Positions 24,548-33,906 of a DNA stretch of 46,318 bases are shown here, piece by piece. Numbering within the stretch: position 1 is the stretch's first letter; each line of letters starts with the position of its first letter. The translations under genes were made by a program, and so were the position numbers. The stretch is from Planosporangium flavigriseum (GTDB lineage: Bacteria > Actinomycetota > Actinomycetes > Mycobacteriales > Micromonosporaceae), in NCBI RefSeq assembly GCF_011947225.1, contig NZ_JAATVW010000028.1, forward strand, positions 1 to 46,318. The letters are read 5' to 3'. The notes below the pieces were generated by a model that worked only from the letters and a program-made list of their open reading frames with translations, did no database searches and was not told where the DNA came from.

Positions 24548-25722
24548 TGCGCACCACCGTCGGCATCGTCGGCGGCGGCCCCGCCGGGCTGCTGCTCGCT
24601 CGCCTTCTTCACCAGGCCGGCGTCGACTGTGTACTCCTGGAGTGCCGCGACCGCGCCTACGTCGAGCAGCGTCAGCGCGCCGGCATCCTCGAGCAGGGCA
24701 CCATTGACGCGCTGCGGGCCTGCGGGGCCGGCGAGCGCATGGACCGCGAGGGCCTGCCCCACGACGGCGTCGAGCTCCGCTTCGACGGCCGGGGTACCCG
24801 GATCGACTTCCCCGGCCTGACCGGCCGGCAGGTCATGGTGTACGCGCAGACCGAGGTCGTGAAGGACCTCATCGCGCTGCACCTGGCCGAGGGCCCGCAG
24901 CTGCTCTTCGAGGCCCAGGTCACTGCGGTCGAGGGCGCCGACACCGACAGCCCGGTCATCCGCTTCACCCACTCCGGCCGCGAGCAGACCCTGCACTGCG
25001 ACTATGTCGTCGGCTGCGACGGCTTCCACGGCGTGACCCGGCACGCCATCCCCGACGGTGTCCGGCAGACGTTCGAGCGGGTCTACCCGTACTCGTGGCT
25101 GGGCATCCTGGCCGACGTGCCGCCCTCGTCCGACGAGCTGATCTACGCCCACCACGAGCGCGGCTTCGCCCTGCTCAGCATGCGGTCGCCGAGCGTCAGC
25201 CGGCTGTACCTGCAGGTCCCGAACGGCACCGACCCGGCCTCCTGGTCCGACGAGCAGATCTGGGGCGAGCTCGACGCCCGGTTCGCCCTCGCCGACGGCA
25301 GCTTCAAGCTGGCGCGCGGGCCGATCACCAGCAAGTCGGTGACCCCCATGCGCAGCTTCGTGGCGGAGCCGATGCGGTACGGGCGGGTCCTGCTCGCCGG
25401 CGACGCGGCGCACATCGTGCCGCCCACCGGCGCCAAGGGCCTCAACCTTGCCGTCGCCGACGTCGTGGTGCTCGCCCGGGCCTTCGCCCACCTGCACACC
25501 ACTGGCTCCGCCGAGCTGCTCGACGCCTACTCCGACACCTGCCTGCGCCGGGTGTGGCGGGCCGAGCACTTCTCGTACTTCATGACCACCACGCTGCACC
25601 CCGACCCGGAGCAGTCGCCGTTCGAGACCCGCCTGCAGATCTCGCAGCTGGACCGGATCGCGTCGTCGCAGCACGCCGCCGCCGAAGTGGCGGAGAACTA
25701 CACGGGCCTGCCGATCGGGTAG
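24547..25722 (+). CDS. pobA: 4-hydroxybenzoate 3-monooxygenase
   Basis: An FAD enzyme that hydroxylates 4-hydroxybenzoate to protocatechuate using NAD(P)H and O2, feeding the pca pathway. 391 residues. FAD-binding GGGPAGLLLA at 9-18, the QRAGILEQGT segment that is near-diagnostic for PobA, CDGFHGVTR near 160, and GDAAHIVPPTGAKGLNLA near 285. It is the last gene of the coupled pca operon (TGATG with pcaL). Finding pobA inside the pca operon means 4-hydroxybenzoate and protocatechuate use are switched on together. Confidence 0.95.
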   Translation: MRTTVGIVGGGPAGLLLARLLHQAGVDCVLLECRDRAYVEQRQRAGILEQGTIDALRACGAGERMDREGLPHDGVELRFDGRGTRIDFPGLTGRQVMVYAQTEVVKDLIALHLAEGPQLLFEAQVTAVEGADTDSPVIRFTHSGREQTLHCDYVVGCDGFHGVTRHAIPDGVRQTFERVYPYSWLGILADVPPSSDELIYAHHERGFALLSMRSPSVSRLYLQVPNGTDPASWSDEQIWGELDARFALADGSFKLARGPITSKSVTPMRSFVAEPMRYGRVLLAGDAAHIVPPTGAKGLNLAVADVVVLARAFAHLHTTGSAELLDAYSDTCLRRVWRAEHFSYFMTTTLHPDPEQSPFETRLQISQLDRIASSQHAAAEVAENYTGLPIG

Positions 25723-25727
25723 TCAGG

Positions 25728-26438
25728 TCATTTGTCGGCGGGGTTCAGGGCACGGAAGACGAACCCCGCCGCGACGCCGCCGATCAACTCGGCCACCACG
25801 TAGATTCCCAGCATCGACCAGGCGATCAGGCCCATGGCGCAGGCGCCGAGGGTGATCGCCGGGTTGATCGCGGCGCCGGAGATGCGGCCGATGGCGATGG
25901 CCGCCGTCACCAGGGTGAAGCCGACCGCCAGGCCGTAGAAGGAGTTGACCGGGTGGTCGCTGCTCGTGGCGACGTTGAGCACGACGTAGCAGAGCGCGAA
26001 GGTGAACAGCAGCTCCGCGACGAAGGCCGCTGCCAGGGCGTGGCCGGACAGCGGCCGAGCCCCGCCGGGCCCCGGGGCGATGAACCCGAGGACGACCAGC
26101 GCGGCGAGCAGGCCGGCGGCGAGTTGGGCGGCCCAGTACCCGACGGCGTCGCGCCAGTCGATCCGGCCGCGTATCAGCGCTGCCGCGGTCACGGCCGGGT
26201 TGTAGTGGCCGCCGGAGATGTGCGCACCGGCGTAGATCATGACCATCAGGGCCGCGCCGACCGCCAGGGGCGCCAATGGGCTGCCGGTGAAGGTGGTGGT
26301 GCCCACCGTGAAGACGAGGAAGAACGTTCCGATCAGCTCGACGGCGTACTTCCGAGCGGCCACCGCCGCGGGGTTCGCGACGGCGGGTCGGGCCGGGGCG
26401 ACCGCGTTGATCCCGTGCAGGGCACCGACGCTGCTCAT
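25728..26438 (-). CDS. MIP family channel (aquaporin-like) with atypical second NPA motif
   Basis: A membrane channel of 236 residues with six predicted helices and two half-helices. The NPA motifs are HYNPAVTA (first half) and INPAITLG (second half). In classical aquaporins the second motif is NPAR, whose Arg forms the aromatic/arginine filter. Here Ile replaces it, so selectivity may be wider (glycerol, small neutral solutes or gases). An Ala/Pro-rich N-terminal tail of about 28 residues precedes helix 1. It is downstream of two IclR genes on the same strand, with a 125-bp gap holding no other gene. Its link with aromatic catabolism is only positional. Confidence 0.88.
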   Translation of the reverse strand: MSSVGALHGINAVAPARPAVANPAAVAARKYAVELIGTFFLVFTVGTTTFTGSPLAPLAVGAALMVMIYAGAHISGGHYNPAVTAAALIRGRIDWRDAVGYWAAQLAAGLLAALVVLGFIAPGPGGARPLSGHALAAAFVAELLFTFALCYVVLNVATSSDHPVNSFYGLAVGFTLVTAAIAIGRISGAAINPAITLGACAMGLIAWSMLGIYVVAELIGGVAAGFVFRALNPADK

Positions 26439-26563
26439 AGGGATCGCCTACCTCTCGATCGCGTACGGGAACCGGTTCTGCTGAATCACCCCTACCTCTT
26501 CGAGTGGAGGGCTAACGTCAGCCGGAGCGTGTACCGGCCGCGTGCAACTAGCTCCGGACCGGT

Positions 26564-27334
26564 TCAGGGGAACTGGCCGCCCGCGATCTCAGTACTGATG
26601 TTCTTCGCCGTCTCCAGCAGGTGCGGCAGGAACGACCGGCGCATCGTGTCCAGCGAGGTCCGGCTGGCGTGGGTCGACGTGTTGACCGCGGCGACGACCC
26701 GACCCTGCGCGTCCCGGATGGGTGCCGCGATCGACCGCAGCCCCGATTCCAGCTCCTGGTCCACGATGATCCACCCCTGCCGCCTGACCTTTTCGATGTC
26801 GCGAGCGAGGTGCTCGGCGCTCGTGACGGTGTCGGCGGTCAACTGCCGCAGCGCGGTCCGCTCCAAATAGGACCGCAATGCGGCGTCGTCGAGGCCGGCG
26901 AGCAGGACCCGGCCGGTCGATGTCGCGTACGCGGGCAGGCGGGTACCGACTGCGATGGAGACGGTGAGAATCCGGAACCCGTGTACGCGGGCGACGTACA
27001 CGACCTCGTCGTCGTCGAGCACCGTCAACGACGTCGTTTCCCGTACCGCCGCAGCCAGCCGTTCCAGGTGGGGCAGTGCGATGTCCGGTAGCCGCAGGCT
27101 CGACAGGTACGCGTGGCCGATCTGCAGCACGCGGGGTCGCAGCGTGAACGTCCGCCCGTCGAACTTCGCGTAGTCCAGCTCGACGAGGGTGAGCAGGAAC
27201 CGCCGCGCGGCGGCGCGCGTCATCCCGGTCTGCTTGGCGACCTCCACCAGGGTCAGCCCGGCGGGGGAGTCGTTGAGGGTGCGCAGGACTTCCAGTCCAC
27301 GCTCCAGGGACTGAACGAAGGGCTGGTCAGACAC
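26564..27334 (-). CDS. IclR family regulator (PcaR/PobR group)
   Basis: A 256-residue regulator. The N-terminal winged helix (about 8-70) includes LVEVAKQTGMTRAAARRFLLTL. The C-terminal ligand-binding domain (about 80-250) includes LTVLDDDEVVYVARV, YATSTGRVLLAG and LRSIAAPIRDAQGRVVAAVN. It overlaps the end of the upstream IclR gene by 8 nt, so the two are co-translated. Its likely targets are the aquaporin downstream or the divergent oxygenase operon (inference). Confidence 0.92.
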   Translation of the reverse strand: MSDQPFVQSLERGLEVLRTLNDSPAGLTLVEVAKQTGMTRAAARRFLLTLVELDYAKFDGRTFTLRPRVLQIGHAYLSSLRLPDIALPHLERLAAAVRETTSLTVLDDDEVVYVARVHGFRILTVSIAVGTRLPAYATSTGRVLLAGLDDAALRSYLERTALRQLTADTVTSAEHLARDIEKVRRQGWIIVDQELESGLRSIAAPIRDAQGRVVAAVNTSTHASRTSLDTMRRSFLPHLLETAKNISTEIAGGQFP

Positions 27335-28154
27335 GTGCGCTGCCTCGTTGGTCGGGCGCCGGCGTGGCGGGGTAGATGAGCAGGTCCGCCTCGATCCGGG
27401 CCGCGGTGGCCAGCAGTGGTGGGAGGATCGAGCGCCGGAGGTCGTCGACGGAGTGGCGGCTGGCGTGGGTGGCCACGTTGAGCGCTGCGACGGTCACCCC
27501 GTGCCGGGAGCGTACGGGTACCGCGACCGCGCGTACCCCCTCCTCGAGCTCCTCGTCGACGATGCACCAGCCCTGCTTGCGTATGCGGTCCAGTTCGGCG
27601 CGCAGCTCGTCCGCGTCGCAGATGGTCCTGCTGGTCCGGCGGGTGAAGCGCACCCGGTCGAGGTGCTGCTCCAGGGCGTCCGGTGGCAGGTTGGCGAGCA
27701 GCACCCGGCCCATGGCGGTGACATGAGTGGGTAGGCGGCTGCCGAGGCCGAGAGCGTGGGTCATGATTCGTGAGGTGGCCACCCGGGCGGCGTAGACGAT
27801 GTCGGCGCCGTCGAGGACCGTCAGCGAGGTCGACTCGTGGACCTCGGCGGCGAGGCTCTCCAGGTGCGGTTCGGCGACGTCACGGAGCGTCAGCCGGGAG
27901 AGGGCGCCGTAGCCGAGGCTGAGCACGCGTGGCCGCAGCGAGTACAGCCCGTCCTCATACGCGACGTAGCCCAACTGCAGCAGCGTGAGCAGGAAGCGGC
28001 GGGCGGCGGCGGGTGGCATGTTCGCGGCCCGGGCGACCTGGCTCAGGGTCATCCGCGGGTTGGCCGCGTCGAAGGCGTTGATCACCGCCAGCCCGCGCGC
28101 GAGGGACTGGACGAAATCCGTGTTGCGAGGCGAGCGGCGCGTCGGGTCGCTCAT
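27327..28154 (-). CDS. IclR family regulator, paired with the preceding one
   Basis: A 275-residue IclR protein with helix-turn-helix LSQVARAANMPPAAARRFLLTLLQLGY (about 30-65) and effector domain with LTVLDGADIVYAARV, HVTAMGRVLLANLP and VRAVAVPVRSRHGVTVAALN. It is divergent from the MFS/Rieske operon across about 320 bp containing a promoter and an inverted repeat, so it is the best candidate regulator of that operon. It closely resembles its neighbour and the second half of the tandem regulator at 15915, consistent with local duplication. Confidence 0.92.
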   Translation of the reverse strand: MSDPTRRSPRNTDFVQSLARGLAVINAFDAANPRMTLSQVARAANMPPAAARRFLLTLLQLGYVAYEDGLYSLRPRVLSLGYGALSRLTLRDVAEPHLESLAAEVHESTSLTVLDGADIVYAARVATSRIMTHALGLGSRLPTHVTAMGRVLLANLPPDALEQHLDRVRFTRRTSRTICDADELRAELDRIRKQGWCIVDEELEEGVRAVAVPVRSRHGVTVAALNVATHASRHSVDDLRRSILPPLLATAARIEADLLIYPATPAPDQRGSARV

Positions 28155-28352
28155 CAGGGCCTCGCTCTCTCCGCGCGTATCGACAGCTCATTTTACGTAC
28201 CGTGCACGTTTTGCCGGCATCGCCGCGCCGGAGCACTGATGTGCGCATGGCGAACACTAGCGTCCTTAGTGAACGGTACGCAATCGCGGATCCAGAGCGT
28301 GCGCAGGCGCCCGGCGCCGTGGCCCGTGGAGGCCGCAGGTTGCGGGCCATTT

Positions 28353-28369
28353 AACGGACGTAATCCGTT
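28353..28369. promoter_or_regulatory. Inverted repeat, possible IclR operator
   Basis: AACGGA-CGTAA-TCCGTT is a perfect 6-bp inverted repeat with a 5-nt spacer, lying about 34 bp upstream of the -35 box of the MFS operon promoter. Nearby, CGTACCGT (28196-28203) and ACGGTACG (28273-28280) form another spaced inverted pair. The rest of 28155-28402 holds no gene. Confidence 0.4.
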
Positions 28370-28402
28370 TTGGCGAAATTGCGGACAGGTTTCGTGTGGC
28401 CG

Positions 28403-28431
28403 TTGACACCCGGTGTGAGCCTCACTACGTT
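28403..28431 (+). promoter_or_regulatory. Sigma-70-type promoter of the oxygenase operon
   Basis: A consensus -35 TTGACA at 28403-28408, a 17-bp spacer, and TACGTT at 28426-28431 matching the actinobacterial TAnnnT -10 pattern. Transcription would begin near 28438, leaving a leader of about 38 nt before the MFS start. Confidence 0.65.
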
Positions 28432-28475
28432 GACCGTACTACGCACGAGTGTTCGACATGCGAAAAGGCGGCGCG

Positions 28476-29732
28476 ATGGAGATTTCGAAGCAAGCCGGGG
28501 AGCGCTCCGTGCCCCGTGGCTTCGGGTTCACGCTTGCGCTCGCCATGGGGGTCGGTCCGCTCGCGCTCTACACGCTCAACGCGACCTCCCCGCTGGTCAC
28601 GGCCGACCTCGGGCTGAGCCGCGCGGAGTTCGGGATCTTCGCGATGGTGGCGTTCCTCGCCGCGGCGATCGCCTCTCCGCTGGTCGGCAGGTGCGCGGAC
28701 GTCTTCAGCAGCCGCGTCGTGCTCGTCGTCCTCTTCACCGGCTCCGCGCTCGCGCTCGTCGGCGCCGCCGTCGCACAGTCCTTCGGGTGGCTGCTGCTGG
28801 CAGTGGCGGTCTGCGGTGCCGTGCAGGCACTGTCCAACCCGGTCACCAACCAGCTCATCGCGGCGCACGTGCCCGCCGGTCGGCGGGGGCCGCTCATGGG
28901 TCTCAAGCAGGCGGGGGTCCAGCTGAGCCAGTTCACCGCGGGCCTGGTGCTGCCCACCGTCGCGGTGCTGCTCGGCTGGCGGGGCGCCGCGGCCGTCGCC
29001 GCGTCCGTCGCGGTCGTGGGCCTGCTGCTCGTCCGGGGCACCGTGCCGGACGACGCGCCGGCGACCGGGGTCCGTCACGGCCGGCGGCTGGCGGACCTGC
29101 CGGCGGCGGTGTGGTGGCTGACCGGATACGCGCTCCTCACCGGCGCCGCGCTGCAGGCGACCAACGTCTACCTGCCGCTGTACAGCTTCGAGCGGCTGCA
29201 CCTGTCGGTGCGGGTGGCCGGCCTTACCGCGGCCGTGGTCGGCAGCGTGGGCCTCGTGTCCCGGATCGGCTGGGGTCGGGGCGCGGACCGGATGCGTGAC
29301 CCGTACCACCCGCTGTTCCTGCTCGCCATTGCGGGCGGGTTGGGGGTGTCCGCCGTGCTCGCGGCGGAGCACCTCCACCAGCCGGCGCTGATGTGGGCCG
29401 GGGCGGTGGTCTTCGGTGCGAGCGGGCTCGCCGCCAACGTCGTGGTCATGATCGCGCTGGTGCACGTCAGTCCCGTACAGGTCATCGGCACCGCCTCCGG
29501 GATCCTCGCCGTCGGTCTCTATCTCGGCTTCGCCCTCGGCCCGATCAGCTTCGGCCTGATCGCCGACGGCATCGGCTACTACACGGACGGCTGGCTCGCG
29601 GTCATGGCGACGTACGCCGTAGCCGCCGTCCTCGCCCTTGTCTGGCGCGCGCAGCGCGCGAACGGCGGTGCGCCCGTCGTGCCCGGCGAACCCGACCGCG
29701 CGCCGGTCGAGGCCGCCCAACGTTCTCGTTAG
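28476..29732 (+). CDS. MFS transporter (probable aromatic acid carrier)
   Basis: A major facilitator of 418 residues with about 12 hydrophobic segments. The loop 2-3 motif reads GRCADVFSSRVVL, and a basic central loop (RHGRR) separates the two six-helix halves. ATG 28476 is chosen because AAGGCGG precedes it at usable spacing; in-frame alternatives are GTG 28449 and ATG 28458. It is the first gene of an operon with a Rieske oxygenase (32-bp gap), so it probably imports the oxygenase substrate. The substrate is inferred from context only. Confidence 0.85.
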   Translation: MEISKQAGERSVPRGFGFTLALAMGVGPLALYTLNATSPLVTADLGLSRAEFGIFAMVAFLAAAIASPLVGRCADVFSSRVVLVVLFTGSALALVGAAVAQSFGWLLLAVAVCGAVQALSNPVTNQLIAAHVPAGRRGPLMGLKQAGVQLSQFTAGLVLPTVAVLLGWRGAAAVAASVAVVGLLLVRGTVPDDAPATGVRHGRRLADLPAAVWWLTGYALLTGAALQATNVYLPLYSFERLHLSVRVAGLTAAVVGSVGLVSRIGWGRGADRMRDPYHPLFLLAIAGGLGVSAVLAAEHLHQPALMWAGAVVFGASGLAANVVVMIALVHVSPVQVIGTASGILAVGLYLGFALGPISFGLIADGIGYYTDGWLAVMATYAVAAVLALVWRAQRANGGAPVVPGEPDRAPVEAAQRSR

Positions 29733-29764
29733 GACATTCGCTCCACCCGCACGAAAGGACAGCA

Positions 29765-31051
29765 ATGCTCACCCAGGAACAGAACGAGCTCCTCACCCGC
29801 ACCGGCCCGGGCACCCCGATGGGCGGCCTCTTCCGCCGGTACTGGATCCCGGCGCTGCTCGCGGAGGAGATTCCGGAGCCGGACTGCCCGCCGGTGCGCG
29901 TCAAGCTGCTGGGCGAGCAGCTCATCGCCTTCCGCGACAGCCAGGGCCGCATCGGCCTGCTCGACGAGTTCTGCAGCCACCGCACCGCGTCGCTGTTCTT
30001 CGGCCGGAACGAGGAGTGCGGCCTGCGCTGCGCGTACCACGGCTGGAAGTACGACGTGGAGGGCAACTGCGTCGACATGCCGTCCGAGCCCGAGGGTTCG
30101 AACTTCAAGAACCGCATCAAGCAGACGGCGTACCCCTGCGTGGAGCGGGCCGGCATCATCTGGACCTACATGGGGCCGGCCGACAAGCGCCCCGAGCTGC
30201 CCGAGTTGGAGTGGGCGCTGCTCGAAGACGACCAGCGGTTCGTCTCCAAGCGCTGGCAGGAGTCCAACTACCTGCAGGCGATGGAGGGTGGCATCGACTC
30301 CAGCCACGTGTCCTTCGCCCACCGCTTCAATATCGACGACGACCCGATGCACGCCGGTACCGAGGGGTTGAAGTACCTCAAGGCCGACACCCGGCCGAAG
30401 TTCGAGGTGGCCGAGTCCGATGGCGGCCTGGTCATCGGCGCCCGCCGCGTTGCGGACGAGGAGAACTACTACTGGCGGATCACGCAGTGGATCATGCCGT
30501 GGTACACCATCATTCCTCCGTTCGGCACGCACAACCCGCTCGGCGGCCACGCCTGGGTGCCGATCGACGACGAGAACTGCTGGGCGTGGAGCATCAACTA
30601 CCACCCGAGCCGCCCGCTGCGCGAGGACGAACTGGCCGCGATGCGCGCCGGTGACGGCATCCACGTCAAGTACCTCCCCGGCACCTACCGCCCGCTGGCC
30701 AACAAGGACAACGACTTCCTGATCGACCGGCAGGCGCAGAAGGAGAAGCGCAGCTTCAGCGGCGTGGAAGGCATCTCGATGCAGGACGCCTCGCTGCAGG
30801 AGAGCATGGGCACGATCTGCGACCGCACCAAGGAGCGGCTGGGTACCAGTGACGCCGCCATCATCCTGGCGCGCCGCCGGCTGCTCGCCGCCCTGGAGGA
30901 GCTCGACTCGACCGACGTGCTGCCCGGCGCCGAACCGGAGCACCAGCGGGTCCGCTCGACCTCGATCATCCTGCCGAGCACGGTGCCGTTCCAGGAAGGC
31001 GCCAAGGAGGCGCTGATCGCCGAGCCGGGCACGGACTTCGTCTCTATCTGA
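29765..31051 (+). CDS. Rieske non-heme iron oxygenase, phthalate 4,5-dioxygenase family
   Basis: The terminal oxygenase (428 residues) that hydroxylates or O-demethylates an aromatic acid. The Rieske [2Fe-2S] ligands are Cys70, His72, Cys89 and His92 (CSHR and CAYHGW). The catalytic iron site is visible as Asp178, His181 and His186 in the DSSHVSFAHR stretch, with a third acidic ligand expected further on. The homo-oligomeric phthalate-type length, lack of a small subunit and a matching class IA-type reductase at 35547 define a two-component system. Known relatives act on phthalate, isophthalate, 3-chlorobenzoate or phenoxybenzoate; several yield protocatechuate, which the neighbouring pca genes would degrade. 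Confidence 0.92.
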   Translation: MLTQEQNELLTRTGPGTPMGGLFRRYWIPALLAEEIPEPDCPPVRVKLLGEQLIAFRDSQGRIGLLDEFCSHRTASLFFGRNEECGLRCAYHGWKYDVEGNCVDMPSEPEGSNFKNRIKQTAYPCVERAGIIWTYMGPADKRPELPELEWALLEDDQRFVSKRWQESNYLQAMEGGIDSSHVSFAHRFNIDDDPMHAGTEGLKYLKADTRPKFEVAESDGGLVIGARRVADEENYYWRITQWIMPWYTIIPPFGTHNPLGGHAWVPIDDENCWAWSINYHPSRPLREDELAAMRAGDGIHVKYLPGTYRPLANKDNDFLIDRQAQKEKRSFSGVEGISMQDASLQESMGTICDRTKERLGTSDAAIILARRRLLAALEELDSTDVLPGAEPEHQRVRSTSIILPSTVPFQEGAKEALIAEPGTDFVSI

Positions 31052-31081
31052 ACTTTCGCGACCGACATAAGGACGAGTGAC

Positions 31082-32170
31082 ATGAGTGCAATGAGCAGAG
31101 TCGGCGGTGGCGCGGTCGCGGCCGGGGTCGCCGCCACGGTGGCGCTGTTCGCCGCGGGCTGCGGCGGCGGCTCGGACCAGGCAGCGGCCAAGGAGTCCTG
31201 TAACGGCAAGACCGTGTCGATCGGCATCACGAAGAGCGCGAGCGACGCGCCCTTCTACGTCGCCCAGGACAAGGGCTACTTCAAGAAGCAGGGGCTGACC
31301 GCGAAGTTCGTGCCGTTCGACTCGGCCGCGAAGATGATCGCCCCGCTCGGCTCCGGCCAGCTCGACGTCGGCGCGGGCGCACCGTCGGCCGGGTTCTACA
31401 ACGCGGTCGGGCGCGGTGTGAAGCTGAAGATCGTCGCGGACAAGGGCTCGATGCCCAAGGGCTACGGCTACATGCCGCTCATGGTCCGCAAGGACCTGTA
31501 CGACAGCGGCAAGGTGAAGAGCATCGCCGACCTGAAGGGTCTGAAGGTCGCCGAGCCGGCGCAGGCGACGGCCACCTCCAACACGGCGGCCGTCCTGCTC
31601 GCGAGCGGCGGACTCTCGTACGGCGACGTGAAGCACGAGTTCATCGGCTTCGCCGAGCAGCCGACGGCGTTCATGAACAAGGCGATCGACGCGGCCCTGA
31701 TCACCGAGCCGTCCGCCACGGTCGCCGAGCAGCGCGGTGTCGCGGTGCGCCTGGGCGACCCGCCGGCGTTCTACGACAACCAGCAGCTCGCCGTGGTCCT
31801 GTATGGCGGCAAGTTCGCCGCGGAGAAGAGCGAGCTCGGCAAGTGCGTCATGACGGCGTACCTGGAGGGTGCCCGGGACTACGTGTCCGCGCTGTCCGAC
31901 GGCAAGGTGAGCGGCAAGAACGCCGATGAGATCGTCGGCATCGTCACCAAGGCGACCGGGCTCAAGCCCGAGCTGTACCGCACGATCGTCGCCAACTACG
32001 TGAACCCAGACGGGGTCGTGAACACCGAGAGCCTGCGTCGCGACTACGACTTCTTCAAGCAGCAGGGCTGGCTGGAGGGCAACCCGCCGGCGGTCGACGA
32101 CCTCGTCGACTCCTCGTTCGCCAAGGCAGCCGCCGAGAAGCTCGGCGCCTTCGCCAAGGCCGGGTCCTAG
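31082..32170 (+). CDS. ABC importer substrate-binding lipoprotein (NMT1/SsuA-like)
   Basis: The periplasmic-type receptor, 362 residues, with a lipoprotein signal ending in LFAAGC (lipid-anchored Cys27). The mature domain has the NMT1/nitrate-sulfonate-taurine opening VSIGITKSASDAPFYVAQDKGYF and GSGQLDVGAGAPSAGF. Members of this group bind sulfonates, thiamin precursors and, in actinobacteria, phthalate-type acids. Its position after the oxygenase suggests an aromatic acid ligand. It is linked to a permease and ATPase with gaps of 27 bp or less. Confidence 0.9.
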   Translation: MSAMSRVGGGAVAAGVAATVALFAAGCGGGSDQAAAKESCNGKTVSIGITKSASDAPFYVAQDKGYFKKQGLTAKFVPFDSAAKMIAPLGSGQLDVGAGAPSAGFYNAVGRGVKLKIVADKGSMPKGYGYMPLMVRKDLYDSGKVKSIADLKGLKVAEPAQATATSNTAAVLLASGGLSYGDVKHEFIGFAEQPTAFMNKAIDAALITEPSATVAEQRGVAVRLGDPPAFYDNQQLAVVLYGGKFAAEKSELGKCVMTAYLEGARDYVSALSDGKVSGKNADEIVGIVTKATGLKPELYRTIVANYVNPDGVVNTESLRRDYDFFKQQGWLEGNPPAVDDLVDSSFAKAAAEKLGAFAKAGS

Positions 32171-32197
32171 TGGGCCGTGGGCCCGGAAGGAGTAGAC

Positions 32198-33034
32198 ATG
32201 GCCACCGCACCATTGATTGAGACACGGGGCATCGCCCGCCCAAGCGGCGCGCCGGTACGGCCGTCGCGCTGGCGTACCGCCCGCAACCGGGACCGCCTCC
32301 TCGCCGCGGCCACGCCGGTGGCGCTGCTCGTGGTCTGGGAGCTGCTGGCCCGTACGGGCCTGATCGACGCGCGGTTCTTCCCGGCGCCCAGCAGCATCTT
32401 CGACCAGATGGTCACCCTGATGAAGAGCGGCGAGCTGTGGACCCACATGTGGGCCAGCCTGCAGCGGCTGTTCCTCGGGTTCTGGCTGGGGCTGGTACCC
32501 GGCCTCGTGCTCGGCGTCCTGATGGGGCTGAGCCGGCCGTTCCGGGCGGCGGTCTCGCCGCTCGTGTCCGGCACCTACCCGATCCCGAAGAGCGCGCTGC
32601 TGCCGCTGATCCTGCTGATCTTCGGCCTCGGCGAGATGTCGAAGGTCGTGATGGTGGCGATCGGCGTGTTCTACCCGGTGGTGCTCAACACGGCCGCGGG
32701 CGTCATGCAGATCCAGCCGATCTACTACGACGTCGCGAAGAACTTCGGCGCGAAGCGGATGAAGGTGTTCCGCACCGTGGCCCTGCCCGGTGCCATGCCG
32801 AGCATCATGACCGGCGTCGAGCTGGGCGCCGGCCTGGGGCTGATCCTCATCGCCATCGCCGAGATGGTCGGGGCCCAGTCGGGTCTCGGCTTCATGATCT
32901 GGAACGCGTGGCAGCTGTACTCGGTGCAGACGATGTACGTCGGGCTGCTGGTGATCGCGGTCATCGGCTACGTCATGTCGCTTCTGCTGGGCTGGGTTGC
33001 CCGCATCGTCACTCCCTGGAGGACCGACCGGTGA
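32198..33034 (+). CDS. ABC importer permease (SsuC/TauC-like)
   Basis: A 278-residue inner-membrane permease with about six hydrophobic segments and the EAA-type loop KNFGAKRMKVFRTVALPGAMPS. YPIPKSALLPLILLIFGLGE is the hallmark of SsuC/TauC permeases. I chose ATG 32198 because GGAAGGAG precedes it; a GTG 21 nt upstream is possible. Its stop overlaps the ATPase start (GTGA). Confidence 0.92.
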   Translation: MATAPLIETRGIARPSGAPVRPSRWRTARNRDRLLAAATPVALLVVWELLARTGLIDARFFPAPSSIFDQMVTLMKSGELWTHMWASLQRLFLGFWLGLVPGLVLGVLMGLSRPFRAAVSPLVSGTYPIPKSALLPLILLIFGLGEMSKVVMVAIGVFYPVVLNTAAGVMQIQPIYYDVAKNFGAKRMKVFRTVALPGAMPSIMTGVELGAGLGLILIAIAEMVGAQSGLGFMIWNAWQLYSVQTMYVGLLVIAVIGYVMSLLLGWVARIVTPWRTDR

Positions 33035-33906
33035 CCGATCAGTACACGACCACCGCGCTGCGGGATTCGCGGCCGCAGGACGGCACCGCCGAGCCGGAGA
33101 TCAAGGTGTGCGTCCGGGGCCTGCTCAAGCAGTTCCCGGCCAAGGACCGGATGGTGACGGCGCTGGACTCGCTCGACCTCGACATCCCGCGTGGCCAGTT
33201 CTTCATGATCGTTGGTCCCAGCGGCTGCGGGAAGACGACGCTGCTGCGGATCCTCGCCCACCTCGAGCAGCCGACGGCGGGCACCGTCGAGGTGCTCCGG
33301 TCGACCGAGGGCCGGCCGGAGAACTCGATGGTCTTCCAGGGCGACTCGATCTTCCCGTGGATGACGGTCTGGGACAACGCGTCCTATGGCCTGCGCATGC
33401 GCGGGGCGCCGGCCGCGGAGATCAAGGAGACGGTGGGCCACTACCTGGACAAGACCGGGCTGACCGCGTTCGCGGACTGCTACCCACACCAGCTGTCGGG
33501 CGGCATGCGCCAGCGGGTCTCCATCGCCCGGGCCTTCGCCAACGACCCGGACGTGCTGCTGATGGACGAGCCGTTCTCCGCACTCGACGAGCAGAACAAG
33601 ACGCTGCTGCAGAGCGAGTTGCTGCGGATCTGGGACGAGACCCGCAAGACGGTCATCTTCATCACGCACAGTGTGGACGAGGCGGTGACCCTCGGCGACC
33701 GCATCATGATCATGACCTCCCGCCCGGGGCGCGCGAAGGCATTCGTCGACGTGCCGTTCGAGCGCCCCCGCGACGTCCTCGAACTGCGCCACCGGCCGGA
33801 GTACGGCGAGATCGTCTACGACATCTGGCAGCACCTGCGCGACGAGGTCAACAATGCCCAGGTGACGGCCCCGCAGTCGCAGCAGCGCCGGTGGTTCCGC
33901 CGATGA
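33031..33906 (+). CDS. ABC importer ATPase (SsuB/TauB-like)
   Basis: A 291-residue ATPase: Walker [10 protein letters not shown] near 68-76, Q-loop [11 protein letters not shown], signature [15 protein letters not shown], Walker [12 protein letters not shown] and the His switch FITHSVDEA. No TOBE domain, as expected for this branch. The GTG 33031 start overlaps the permease stop, and ATGA links it to the alcohol dehydrogenase gene. Confidence 0.93.
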   Translation: MTDQYTTTALRDSRPQDGTAEPEIKVCVRGLLKQFPAKDRMVTALDSLDLDIPRGQFFMIVGPSGCGKTTLLRILAHLEQPTAGTVEVLRSTEGRPENSMVFQGDSIFPWMTVWDNASYGLRMRGAPAAEIKETVGHYLDKTGLTAFADCYPHQLSGGMRQRVSIARAFANDPDVLLMDEPFSALDEQNKTLLQSELLRIWDETRKTVIFITHSVDEAVTLGDRIMIMTSRPGRAKAFVDVPFERPRDVLELRHRPEYGEIVYDIWQHLRDEVNNAQVTAPQSQQRRWFRR

